From CAZAKZ01 sp964485695 (lineage in GTDB: Bacteria; Planctomycetota; JAFGQW01): a stretch of 64,000 nucleotides of DNA. Both the position numbers and the translations under genes were made by a program. The notes beneath the pieces are model-generated. The model did no database searches. It was not told the DNA's origin and saw only the letters and a program-made list of their open reading frames with translations. The stretch covers positions 17,855 through 81,854 of the forward strand of contig CAZAKZ010000008.1 of NCBI GenBank assembly GCA_964485695.1, given 5' to 3'. Shown here piece by piece: positions 51,650-60,749 of this stretch (the stretch's first letter is position 1; each line of letters begins with the position of its first letter).

Positions 51650-54031
51650 ATGCGTGCCTCCACCCGACGTCTTCTCCCTGCCGTCCTGGTCCTGTCCGTA
51701 GCAGCCGTGGTCCCGTACGTGGCGTTTCTGGACGGCTACTTCCTCGCTGACGATCTCATGGTGGAGGATTTTCTCCTCGAGGACGGGTCCTTCAGCCCCG
51801 CCAAGTTCGGGAATCACTTCTTTCCCGTCACCGGCTACGTGGGCCGGCAGATCTACCGCCCCTTCGACTTCGTGGTTCTGTCCGTGGACTGGCTCCTGTG
51901 GGGGACGAATCCCGTGGGCTACCACCTGTCCAACCTGGCCTTTCACGTCTGGTGCACCCTCCTCGTCTTCTTCCTGATCCGCCGCCTCGGCCGCGGTGGC
52001 GACCTCTTTCCGGCCTTGCTGGGGGGCCTCCTGTTCGCCCTGCACCCCTTGAATCCCGAGGCAGTGCAGTGGATCGTGGGCCGTGTGGACCTGACCTCCG
52101 GCTTCTTCACACTCCTGGCCATGCTCTTCTTTGTCCGCTACCGCCGCACCGGGCGGGGCTTCTTTCTGGCCGGCACCCTGGTGTCGCTGGTCCTGGGCCT
52201 GCTCTCCAAGGAGGTGGTGATCTTCCTGCCGGCCTACTTCGTGCTCCACGACCTGTGCCTGTTCAAGCCCTTCAGAAAATGGCAGGAAGCCCGGCGGTCC
52301 CTCCTCGACGTCCACGTCCTGAGCGGCCTCGTCCTGGTCGCCTACTTCCTGCTGCGGCTCCTCTGCTTCGGTAACTTCTTCGGCAAGTATGAACATGCGG
52401 GCAACCCCGTGACAGCAGGTTTTTCAGATCGCTGGACCGAGGGTCTGGGCCACGTGGCGTCCCTGGTGGAGAAGATGCTCTTTCCGCTGCGCGAGTCGGT
52501 CTACACCGCCAGCGAGGGCTTCTGGGTCTGGGCCTGTCTCCTGGTGGGCTACCTGGCCCTGGTCCTCCTGGCCGTGATCCGGGGGCTGACGCGTGGTACC
52601 GGTCCCGGCGGGGCCGCCCTGTTCTCGGGCCTCTGGCTGGCCGCCACCCTGGCCCCGCTCGCCTACCTGCTGCTGTTGCTGCCCATCTCTCCCGACCACC
52701 TCAATGCGCGCCTGGCGTACCTGCCCCTGGCTGCCTTTTCCGTGGCCTTTCCCCTGTGGCTCTTTTCCGGAGAGCGCTGGCGTGGCCGCACCTGGGTTCG
52801 CCTGCGATTCGCGGCCGGCTGTATTCTTCCGGTGGTCTTCCTCCCTCTGACGTGCATCCACAACGGGCTGTTTCACCGGGCGGGCCGGGCCGTGAACGCC
52901 CTCCGGGTCCAGGTGGTGGAGCAATACGAGCGGGCCGGACCCGACACGCCGGTCCTCATCGAGAATCCGCCCCTGGTCATGACGGGGGTCTACGCCCTGC
53001 GCACCGGCCTGGGCTACCTCCTCCGGCCACCTTTTTCTCCGATCCGGGTGCCGGTGCAGGCCCTCAACCTCATGGACAGGCCCGATGACCTCGGCCGCTA
53101 TCTGGAACGCTACCGGAAGCGGCCTCTCATCCTCCGGTGGTACGAGGAGTCCATGCGCATCGAGGCCGTGACCCGGCCCATGCCCGGACCGCTGCCCCGA
53201 TGGCAGGGTGCGGCGCTCGAGAATCTCGAAGCTTTCGGGGCGGACCGGCGGGTGGAGGACCGGGGGCTCGTCCTGACGCGGTCCCGATCCGGCCAGGGAT
53301 TCCGGGTGCGCACCCCCGCTCTTCACGTCCACCCCGGGGACCTGGATAGCCTGGTCCTGGACCTACGGCTCCAGGCCGGCGAGGCAATGGTTCCGCGGAT
53401 CCGGGTATCCGGTAAGGGGGGGCAGGGAGAGGCGATGACGTTCACGGTCCCGGCGAGTCCCGCCGTGGAAGCGGGCGCCCTCCGCCGGCGCATCTGGCCG
53501 CTCCGGTTTCATCCCGAGACGTACGGCGAGAAGAGGGCCTTCGGACGGTTCGCTGGGATGCGGCGCATCGAGTTCCTCGAGGTCCTGTTCCCGGCCTCGT
53601 GCGAACAGGTGGAGATCCAGGGTCTGGAGCTGAGGCATGGGTTTCCCGATCTGATCCTCGCGGGGCCCAGGGACGGAGCTCGCCTCCACCACCTCGAGCC
53701 CGATGTGGGATTCAGCTTTCGGGCTCTGGACGGTGTGCGATATTACCGCCTGGTTCTGGATATCCAGGAGCTGGGGACACAGAGGGCCCGATTCGATGCC
53801 TGGCACCTGCACGGGGGGCAGCCGGTCCGGGCCGGAGAGGCCGTCACCAAGCCCCTCCACGCCGCCGGCAATCTGGATTGCACCGATTTCGCCGTCGACC
53901 TCTTGAAGGCGCCCCCCGGAGAGTCCGGACAGGTTCTTGCCTTCTCCTGGAAAATCCAGGCTCTGGCCGACCCCGAGCGTCCCTGGCTCATCCTGGCCGA
54001 AAGTGAGACGCGCCAAGGCACCATCCAGTAA
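51650..54031 (+). CDS. TMTC-like membrane glycosyltransferase with large beta-rich C-terminus
   Basis: 793 residues. The first ~390 residues are a polytopic GT-C-like domain: FLDGYFLADDLMVEDFLLED (Asp-Asp pair), IYRPFDFVVLSVDWLLWG, GYHLSNLAFHVWCTLLVFFL, LHPLNPEAVQWIVGRVDLTS, LLSKEVVIFLPAYFVLHD and SPDHLNARLAYLPL. The remaining ~400 residues are soluble and beta-rich (RVRTPALHVHPGDLDSLVLD-like and MRRIEFLEVLFPASCEQVEI), with no TPR. It is paralogous to the proteins at 30040 and 43138. Predicted to glycosylate exported targets using a lipid-linked sugar. Confidence 0.78.
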   Translation: MRASTRRLLPAVLVLSVAAVVPYVAFLDGYFLADDLMVEDFLLEDGSFSPAKFGNHFFPVTGYVGRQIYRPFDFVVLSVDWLLWGTNPVGYHLSNLAFHVWCTLLVFFLIRRLGRGGDLFPALLGGLLFALHPLNPEAVQWIVGRVDLTSGFFTLLAMLFFVRYRRTGRGFFLAGTLVSLVLGLLSKEVVIFLPAYFVLHDLCLFKPFRKWQEARRSLLDVHVLSGLVLVAYFLLRLLCFGNFFGKYEHAGNPVTAGFSDRWTEGLGHVASLVEKMLFPLRESVYTASEGFWVWACLLVGYLALVLLAVIRGLTRGTGPGGAALFSGLWLAATLAPLAYLLLLLPISPDHLNARLAYLPLAAFSVAFPLWLFSGERWRGRTWVRLRFAAGCILPVVFLPLTCIHNGLFHRAGRAVNALRVQVVEQYERAGPDTPVLIENPPLVMTGVYALRTGLGYLLRPPFSPIRVPVQALNLMDRPDDLGRYLERYRKRPLILRWYEESMRIEAVTRPMPGPLPRWQGAALENLEAFGADRRVEDRGLVLTRSRSGQGFRVRTPALHVHPGDLDSLVLDLRLQAGEAMVPRIRVSGKGGQGEAMTFTVPASPAVEAGALRRRIWPLRFHPETYGEKRAFGRFAGMRRIEFLEVLFPASCEQVEIQGLELRHGFPDLILAGPRDGARLHHLEPDVGFSFRALDGVRYYRLVLDIQELGTQRARFDAWHLHGGQPVRAGEAVTKPLHAAGNLDCTDFAVDLLKAPPGESGQVLAFSWKIQALADPERPWLILAESETRQGTIQ

Positions 54032-54047
54032 CAACCAGGCGGATTCC

Positions 54048-54076
54048 TTGTATTTGGCGGCTACAAAAGGTATCCT
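54048..54076 (+). promoter_or_regulatory. Candidate promoter of the large surface-protein gene
   Basis: TTGTAT, 17-bp spacer, TATCCT, about 138 bp before the ATG at 54215 and just after the stop of the previous gene. Both boxes keep the most conserved positions, but two or more mismatches remain. Confidence 0.35.
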
Positions 54077-54214
54077 GGCACTCAGAACCTACAGATATAT
54101 CGTCAGATAGATTGAAGAGAGGGTCCCGTCCGGAATCTCGCCGACCGGGACTCCATGCCGCATCCAGCCAGCGTTCCAAGGGGGCCGGCGTCGTGCGGAC
54201 AAAGTGGATTTCCT

Positions 54215-57200
54215 ATGCCGAGGATATCGAGTCTGTTCCTGGCCGCTGGCCTGTGCATCGTTTCATTAGCCGTAGGAGCTTCGACCCAGACCACGTGGAC
54301 CGGCAGCACCAGCACGGACTGGTTCACGGCCACCAACTGGACTGGCGGCGTCCCCTCGTCCACCACGGCTGCCGTCATCCCCTCGGGACCCACGAACCAG
54401 CCCGATGTGGTCTTCACGGGGGCGACCTGCAAGTCCCTCACCATCAACGCCAGCGCCACCCTTTCCATCACGACCGGGAGTATCTACGTCTTCGGGGCCG
54501 TCGCCGTGAACGGCACCCTCACCTTCACCACCGGCACCCTGCTCCTCCAGGGCGACTTCGTGAACAGCGGCACCTTGAACCGGGGTCAGGGAACGCTGCT
54601 CTTTCTGAGCGGGGGGACCAAGAAACTCATCACCGGCGGCGCCCCTCTCTACAACCTCGTGGTGTCGGGCGGGGTCGTGAACGTCCAGGCCTCCCTCACC
54701 CTCGCCTCCCTGTCTGTGAACAGCGCTTCGTTGAACCTCGGCTCCTTCAACCACACCATCGCCGGGGATTGCACCTTCACGGGCGGCGTCTCCGGCACCG
54801 GCCTCATCACCTTCACCGGTAACGGCACCCTCAGCACGGGCACGGCCTCCGTGGCCGCTGTCCGGGTCTCCAGTGGCACTCGCAGAATCAGCGGGGCCAC
54901 GATTTCCCTCGACCTCACGCTGGCCGGCGGCTCCAACCACATCGACCCGGGCACGGTGACCGTGCACGGCAACTTCGACCACCAGGCCGGCGCTTCCCTG
55001 CAGGTGAACTCGCCGGGTCTCCTTGACGTCAAAGGAAGCGTCACCTTGAGCGGGCCCTTTACCATGCCCGCAGGCAGGATTTTCTGCCGCGGTCACTGGA
55101 CCAGCGGTGCCAATTTCAAGCCCTCGGGCGGGACGGTTCAGTTCTCCAACGGCCCCTTGAACATCAATGCGCCGGGCTCCGTGTTTCACGATCTGACCTT
55201 CAATCCCGTCGGCACCAAGACCCTGCAAACGGCCCTGGACGTGGACGGTCTCCTGACGGTTGCGAGCAACACGCCGCTGGACATCGGCACCTTCACGCAC
55301 AAGATCGGCGGCGGTCTCGTCATGAACGGCACCCTGATCGGGACGGGCCTCATCGAGCTGGACGGCACCGGCGTCTTCACCGCCACCCCCAATGCGGTGG
55401 CCAAAGTGGAGGTGACCGCGGGCACCATCTCGGTGACCAGCCAGGCCAAGGTCTCGTCGAGCCTCCGGGTGAAGGCCGGTAAACTCCAGGCCACTACCGG
55501 TACCCTCTCGGTCACCGGCACCTTCACCGTGGATGCCGGCGCCAAGGCCGGTACGGACACCGGGGGCGTCTTCGATCTGGACGGCTCTATCACCTGGTCC
55601 GGAACCTGTTCCTCCACGGGGGGCGTCATCCGGGCGGCCTCGGCCTGGAGCACGGCTGCCACTTTCGCGCCTTCAGCGGGCGTCGTGGAGCTGGACGGGG
55701 GCGTCGCCTCCATTTCCAACCAGGGCTCCTTTCACACGCTGCGCATCGCCGCGGGCGTGAAGACCGCCACCCATGCCCTGGATGTGAACGGGGGGCTCGA
55801 GGTGGAGGCCGGCTCCACCCTGAACCTGGGCGCGTTTACCCACGCAGTGACCGGGGGTCTGGACGTGGAGGGCACCCTCGCGGGCACGGGCGACCTCACC
55901 CTCGACGGCGCGGGGGACATGCGCGTGACCACCTCCGCCCCGGACGTCACCGTCACCGGCGGACCCGTCACGGTGAATAGCGTGGCTCGCCTGGCCGGCA
56001 TTTTCCACGTGACTACTTCCGGTGCCTTTGGCATGACCGTGGGCACCCTCACGGTGCAGGGCAATGTTACCCTGGACAAGATCCTCACCCTCACGGGCGG
56101 GGTTCTCGAACTCTCTGGTGGTGCAGCCACCCTGACCTGCCCCGGGTGCAAGCTGGCCGACCTGACCGTGACCGGAGGCCCCAAGACGCCGGCCGGCGCC
56201 CTGGACGTGGCCGGCAAGCTCACCGTGGCCTCGGGCGGCACCCTGGCCCTGGGCGCCTTTACCCACGCGGTGGCCAGCGGCCTGGACGTGGAGGGCGCCC
56301 TCACGGGCACCGGCCTCATCGACCTGACCGGCCCGGGCTCGCTGCGCGCCACGAGTTTGTTATCCAGGCTCAAGGTCTCGGGCGGCCCCGTCACCGTGAG
56401 CGACACCACCCGCATCGACACCCTTCTCGAGGTGACGACCACGGGGCGTGTGGACGTGGCCCCGGGCGGTGACATCGGGGTGAACGGAGACGTCACGTGG
56501 GACGGCACCTGTGGGTCCACGGGCGGCACCCTCCGATGTGGCAAGGACTTCACCGCCACCGGCACCGGCTTTGCACCCACGGGAGGAACGGTGATGCTGG
56601 ACGGTTCGGGGGGCGGCGTGCTGTCGGCTTCCGGGGCCGTGTTCCAGACCCTGGAGATTGCAGCCGGGTCCAAGACCGTGGCCGGCGCTGGCACCGTGGC
56701 TTTCGACAAGGAGCTCCGGGTCTCTGGCGGCACCTTCACCACGGCCGGGGGCGTCACCCTGTCCCCCAAGGCGGCGGCTGCCATTCGCGTTCCTGCGGGC
56801 GGCACCCTGGAACTCCATGGCGACTCCTGGCGAAATCCCGTCCTGGTGGCGGGGCAATCCTCGGGTCGGTGGACCTTCGAGGTGAAGGGAACCGTGGGGC
56901 TTCGTTTCTTCACGATCCGGGACCTGGACACGGGCGGGCTCCACGTGGACGGCGGCGCCTTTGCCGGCGACCCGCTCCTCGGCAACGGCACCTTTGACGC
57001 GGGCGCCCCGGCCGGTGTCTACTTCAAGGTCTCCGGATTCAACCAGACCACCACGCTCCGGAACGTCTACTTCCGCACCGATCCCGGCACCAGCGCCAAA
57101 AACGTTCAATACGCGGCTACCACGGGCCGAATCGTGTTCGAGAACGCCCTGGGCGCCTTCAAGGGCGCGGCGCACGAGAACGATCCTAATGGCCGCGTGG

Positions 57201-58816
57201 ATTGGACCCTCGGTCCCACCTCCGCGCTGCGACTGACCGAGGTCTACCAGGATTCCCCCCGGGGCGTCGAGGTGGCGGCCCTGGACACGCCCGTGGATCT
57301 GGACGGCCGCATCCTGGCCTTCGGCAAGGCGGGCGGCGCCACCGGCTCCTTCACGCTACCGGTTCGGGTGCTCGAGCTGGGCGACTACGTGGAACTCCGG
57401 GAAGGCACCGGCTCAGGCGGCCCCAGCCTGGTCTTCCTGGGCGGCGCCCTCCCCTGGAGCGTGGGCGGCGGCGGCTTTGCGTCGGTGCAGAACACCGCGA
57501 CCGGAGGAGGCATCGATTTCGTGCGGTGGGGCGGCTCCAGCCAGGCCGCACCCACGGGCACGGCGTTCACCGATGCGCGCGGCTCCTTGCCCGCGCCCGA
57601 AGCAGGCCAGAGCCTGGGCCGAGACATGGACCTCACCGATACCGACACCCGGGAAGACTGGGAGCCCGGTTCGGGCAGACACGCCACCTACCCCACCCGC
57701 GGGGCCCGGAACATCCTCTTCGGCGTGCCCTATCTGTGGGAGGGCGGGGAGGATCCCAACCCCTTCACTGTGGACGCGCCCGGCCCCGCCAACCTGTGGC
57801 ACGTGGACGTGAAGCGGTTCTTCAATCCCAACAGCCGAAAACCCGAGGCCGGCCCGCCTCCGGACCGCAAGGCCTGGACCTTCAACACGGGCAGCCCGGC
57901 GTACAATTACAAGACCGGCGGCCGCGTCCTGGGCGCCCTGCTGTCTCCGCCCATCCGACTGCCCGATGAAACCGATGTGCGGCTGGGCTACTTCGAGTGG
58001 CTCGAGACCCGGAATCCTCCGGCCAAGGACAAGGACCTCTGCATCGTGGAGATGCGCGAACTCGGCACCACGCTGTGGGTACAGCTGGTCAAGTACACTA
58101 CCCTCGTTTCTTCCTTCACCGAGCGCACCCTGGACGTGTCGGCCCTGAAGGGCAAGGACGTGGAGGTGCGGTGGACCTTCGATTCGGTGGACGCAGATCC
58201 CGGCAACCACGAGGGGTGGTACGTGGACTACATCACCGTGTATCGCACCTCCCAGGGGCACCCCCTCGTGAGCCCCTGCCAGAACGGTCCGCCGCCGCCT
58301 CCGCCCGCCTCGTCCCCGCCCGAGGGCGACGTGCCGCCCACCGGCGACTGGGTCTACGGGGGATCCGGATTCTACGGCAAGATCGGCCAGCCCACCCAGC
58401 TGCGCTTCGTGCCCATCGGGTCCACGGCCCTGGGCATGGAGGTGAAGACGGGATTGTTCGCTGTGCGCAGGGTCCCGGGCCCGAAGCCCGGCACCTGGAA
58501 AGACGTGGTGGTGTTCCAGGCCGTGCCGCCGGAGCTGACGGGCTTCATCCGGGGCGAGCCTTATCCCGAGATCCGGCTGCCGCTGCCGGTGGTGCCCGGC
58601 CTGGCCTTCCGGGTCTTGCCGGTGGAGGAGGCGTCGATACTGCTGCCTGTCTCGGGCATGCCCGCACCCGTGCCCGATGCCCCGGCGGTAGAGGTGACCG
58701 CGCCCGTGCCCCCGGGCGGGGGCGAGGTGGTGATCCGGCCCTTCGGCCTGGATGAGAACCGACAGCCCGTACAGCGGCACACCCTCCGGTTCCTGATCCT
58801 CTGGGATTGGCAGTAG
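54215..58816 (+). CDS. Large repetitive secreted surface protein (beta-solenoid, lamin-tail-like and jelly-roll-like parts)
   Basis: 1533 residues. Signal peptide MPRISSLFLAAGLCIVSLAV, then WTGSTSTDWFTATNWTGGVP, typical of the start of beta-helix adhesins. About 900 residues of Gly/Thr/Val beta-solenoid follow with four long repeat units. Their landmark (L-x-L/I-G-x-F-x-H) falls near residues 172, 353, 535 and 676: SLNLGSFNHTIAG, PLDIGTFTHKIGG, TLNLGAFTHAVTG and TLALGAFTHAVAS. Next come a possible lamin-tail domain (about 1004-1130), a MAM/jelly-roll-like part ending EGWYVDYITVYR, a poly-Pro linker and a beta-rich tail. No LPXTG or autotransporter barrel is seen. ATG 54215 is the first with a signal peptide. 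Confidence 0.82.
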   Translation: MPRISSLFLAAGLCIVSLAVGASTQTTWTGSTSTDWFTATNWTGGVPSSTTAAVIPSGPTNQPDVVFTGATCKSLTINASATLSITTGSIYVFGAVAVNGTLTFTTGTLLLQGDFVNSGTLNRGQGTLLFLSGGTKKLITGGAPLYNLVVSGGVVNVQASLTLASLSVNSASLNLGSFNHTIAGDCTFTGGVSGTGLITFTGNGTLSTGTASVAAVRVSSGTRRISGATISLDLTLAGGSNHIDPGTVTVHGNFDHQAGASLQVNSPGLLDVKGSVTLSGPFTMPAGRIFCRGHWTSGANFKPSGGTVQFSNGPLNINAPGSVFHDLTFNPVGTKTLQTALDVDGLLTVASNTPLDIGTFTHKIGGGLVMNGTLIGTGLIELDGTGVFTATPNAVAKVEVTAGTISVTSQAKVSSSLRVKAGKLQATTGTLSVTGTFTVDAGAKAGTDTGGVFDLDGSITWSGTCSSTGGVIRAASAWSTAATFAPSAGVVELDGGVASISNQGSFHTLRIAAGVKTATHALDVNGGLEVEAGSTLNLGAFTHAVTGGLDVEGTLAGTGDLTLDGAGDMRVTTSAPDVTVTGGPVTVNSVARLAGIFHVTTSGAFGMTVGTLTVQGNVTLDKILTLTGGVLELSGGAATLTCPGCKLADLTVTGGPKTPAGALDVAGKLTVASGGTLALGAFTHAVASGLDVEGALTGTGLIDLTGPGSLRATSLLSRLKVSGGPVTVSDTTRIDTLLEVTTTGRVDVAPGGDIGVNGDVTWDGTCGSTGGTLRCGKDFTATGTGFAPTGGTVMLDGSGGGVLSASGAVFQTLEIAAGSKTVAGAGTVAFDKELRVSGGTFTTAGGVTLSPKAAAAIRVPAGGTLELHGDSWRNPVLVAGQSSGRWTFEVKGTVGLRFFTIRDLDTGGLHVDGGAFAGDPLLGNGTFDAGAPAGVYFKVSGFNQTTTLRNVYFRTDPGTSAKNVQYAATTGRIVFENALGAFKGAAHENDPNGRVDWTLGPTSALRLTEVYQDSPRGVEVAALDTPVDLDGRILAFGKAGGATGSFTLPVRVLELGDYVELREGTGSGGPSLVFLGGALPWSVGGGGFASVQNTATGGGIDFVRWGGSSQAAPTGTAFTDARGSLPAPEAGQSLGRDMDLTDTDTREDWEPGSGRHATYPTRGARNILFGVPYLWEGGEDPNPFTVDAPGPANLWHVDVKRFFNPNSRKPEAGPPPDRKAWTFNTGSPAYNYKTGGRVLGALLSPPIRLPDETDVRLGYFEWLETRNPPAKDKDLCIVEMRELGTTLWVQLVKYTTLVSSFTERTLDVSALKGKDVEVRWTFDSVDADPGNHEGWYVDYITVYRTSQGHPLVSPCQNGPPPPPPASSPPEGDVPPTGDWVYGGSGFYGKIGQPTQLRFVPIGSTALGMEVKTGLFAVRRVPGPKPGTWKDVVVFQAVPPELTGFIRGEPYPEIRLPLPVVPGLAFRVLPVEEASILLPVSGMPAPVPDAPAVEVTAPVPPGGGEVVIRPFGLDENRQPVQRHTLRFLILWDWQ

Positions 58817-58840
58817 CGGGCGGATTCGGAATCCGGACAG

Positions 58841-60688
58841 CTACTCCACGGCCCGGGTGATGACCAGCGTGAAGTGCGTTTCCGGGAGCCGCATCGGTTT
58901 CAGGTGCACCAGGATCTTGAGCTTGTCGCTGTTCTTGAGGCGCATGGATACCGAGGGGAAGTGGTCGCGCATCTCGTCCTTGGCGATGACCCGGGTGCCC
59001 CGGAGCACGGCGATGTTGATGTCCTTGACCTCGTCCGCCACCGCCGTGATCATGTGGTAGCCCGCCCGGGGGATATCCACCTGGAAGGCCGCGCCGGAGT
59101 CGAGGCCGGGCTTCAAGATCATTCCCCGCTTTTCCAGCACCCTCTCGATGGACTTGACCTTGACGCCGCGGGATTTCAGGTGGAGCTTGAAGACGCGGGT
59201 CAGCTCCTTGAGGATCTCCTTCCTGGACTTCCGGCCGCTCTTGAACCGCACGATGTCAGCCACCCATTCCCGGGTGCGAAGGGCCTGGATCTCCTCGGCC
59301 TTACCGTCGAGGAGCTCCTTCAGGAGGTCCACGCGCTGGGCGAAGTTGATGAGCACGGCCGAGGGCTTTCTCTGCGGCAGTCCGGTCACCGGGTCGAACA
59401 CCACGTGGAAGGTGCCGGCGCTGATGACCGCCACCACCTTGCCTTCGCGGTTCATGAGCGGGCTGCCGCTCACCCCGCCGGTCAGGGGCAGGTTGTGGCG
59501 CACCAGGAGCTGCTTGGCCGGGAGGGTCTTTCCGTTGAACACGTCGGTGAGCGAGGTGATGTGGCCGATCTGGGAGGTGGGCTGGGGCCGCGCCACGTCG
59601 TTCAGGCGCACCCCCTCGATGGGGTATCCCACGAAGGCCACGCCTTCGCCGGCCTTGAGGCGGGTCAGGTTTTCAAAGGGCTCCAGTTCGAGAGCCGGCC
59701 CCAGGTCGGCGGCTCCCTTCACGAACATCAGGGCCACGTCGCAGGCCTGGATGAAGGAGGCGCGTTCCCCGGTGCCGGGATCCACGGGCTGGTGATTGTC
59801 CACCGTCTGTTTGAACAGGGGGTAGCCCGGGTGGACCTTCACCGACTCCACCTCGAAATCGCGCGGCGGCAGGGCGGAGGAGCGCACCATGAGCTTCTGG
59901 CCCGCCTTCAGCTTCTCGAACACCTCGGCTACGTGAGCGTTGGTGGCCACCAACCCCTTGCCCACGACCCAGGCGGTTCCCATGGGCAGATAGGCGTCCT
60001 TCCCGGTCCGGAGCAGCACCAGGTAAATAGACGGCTCCACCCGGCCGACCATGTCCCGGAATCGCCGGATGGGATCCTCCTCGGAGATCTTCTTCAGAAC
60101 GCCCGCGATGTTCTCCCTCTCCTTGCTGGACAGAGTGGAGATCTCCACCCGGGTGGATTCGAGCTTCTTCTCGACGTCCTGGAACTGCTCTTCCTGTTTT
60201 TTGGACATGCTGCGGCCCACCAGGAAGGCCAGTCCCACGGTGCAGAGGATCAGCACCACCGCGCCCAGGACGAGGAGGCGGTTGGCGAAGACGTTCCTCC
60301 GCAGTTTCTGCAGCGCAGTGTACGGACTCGTCGGTTTCTCGTCCGTGAGCACCACCGTGGACCGCAGCCGGTCGTCGGTGACGGTCTCTACCAGCATCAG
60401 GGGGCCGTCCTGTCCGAGGCGGAGCTCGGTCTTCAAGTCCAGGACCTCGTCCTCGTGGCCCGGCCGGCCGTCCAGGTAAACCGGGTTCTTTCCGTTCAGG
60501 ATGAGACGATACCGCCCCAGGACCCGCATCAGGGCGCAGTGTTCCCGGCTCACCTCTCTCTCCGCCATGGGCAGGACCACGTCGCACTGTTCCGGATCCC
60601 GGCCGAAGACGATGTCATCCTTGTCGTCGTCGAAGTCGAGGGTATGCCCCTTGAGCGGACCCGACTTGAAGTGGACTTTCAGCGCCAT
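58841..60688 (-). CDS. FHA domain - transmembrane - trypsin-like serine protease
   Basis: 615 residues. N-terminal FHA domain (1-105): FGRDPEQCDVVLP with R30 and VSREHC with S47 and H50, the phosphothreonine-binding residues. A transmembrane helix (about 137-158) and a charged coiled coil (160-205) lead to a trypsin-fold protease (about 215-460). Its triad reads VATNAHV (H252), ACDVALMF (D317) and GGVSGSPL (S407). About 150 residues of unknown C-terminus follow; no PDZ was recognised. Topology suggests a cytoplasmic phosphopeptide sensor tied to an exterior HtrA-like protease. Confidence 0.88.
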   Translation of the reverse strand: MALKVHFKSGPLKGHTLDFDDDKDDIVFGRDPEQCDVVLPMAEREVSREHCALMRVLGRYRLILNGKNPVYLDGRPGHEDEVLDLKTELRLGQDGPLMLVETVTDDRLRSTVVLTDEKPTSPYTALQKLRRNVFANRLLVLGAVVLILCTVGLAFLVGRSMSKKQEEQFQDVEKKLESTRVEISTLSSKERENIAGVLKKISEEDPIRRFRDMVGRVEPSIYLVLLRTGKDAYLPMGTAWVVGKGLVATNAHVAEVFEKLKAGQKLMVRSSALPPRDFEVESVKVHPGYPLFKQTVDNHQPVDPGTGERASFIQACDVALMFVKGAADLGPALELEPFENLTRLKAGEGVAFVGYPIEGVRLNDVARPQPTSQIGHITSLTDVFNGKTLPAKQLLVRHNLPLTGGVSGSPLMNREGKVVAVISAGTFHVVFDPVTGLPQRKPSAVLINFAQRVDLLKELLDGKAEEIQALRTREWVADIVRFKSGRKSRKEILKELTRVFKLHLKSRGVKVKSIERVLEKRGMILKPGLDSGAAFQVDIPRAGYHMITAVADEVKDINIAVLRGTRVIAKDEMRDHFPSVSMRLKNSDKLKILVHLKPMRLPETHFTLVITRAVE

Positions 60689-60749
60689 GGTTCAACCGAG
60701 TCTTCCGGCGCAGGGCCGGAGGAGGGAACCTTTGAAACAAAACAGGTTG

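Noticed and set aside
49545..51701. 718-residue open frame on the plus strand
   Set aside because: It is antisense to the TPR gene and would overlap the start of the divergent glycosyltransferase gene.
58820..58834. Palindrome CGGATTC-G-GAATCCG between two convergent genes as a terminator
   Set aside because: The one-base centre cannot form an RNA loop without breaking pairs, and no T run follows; not called as a terminator.
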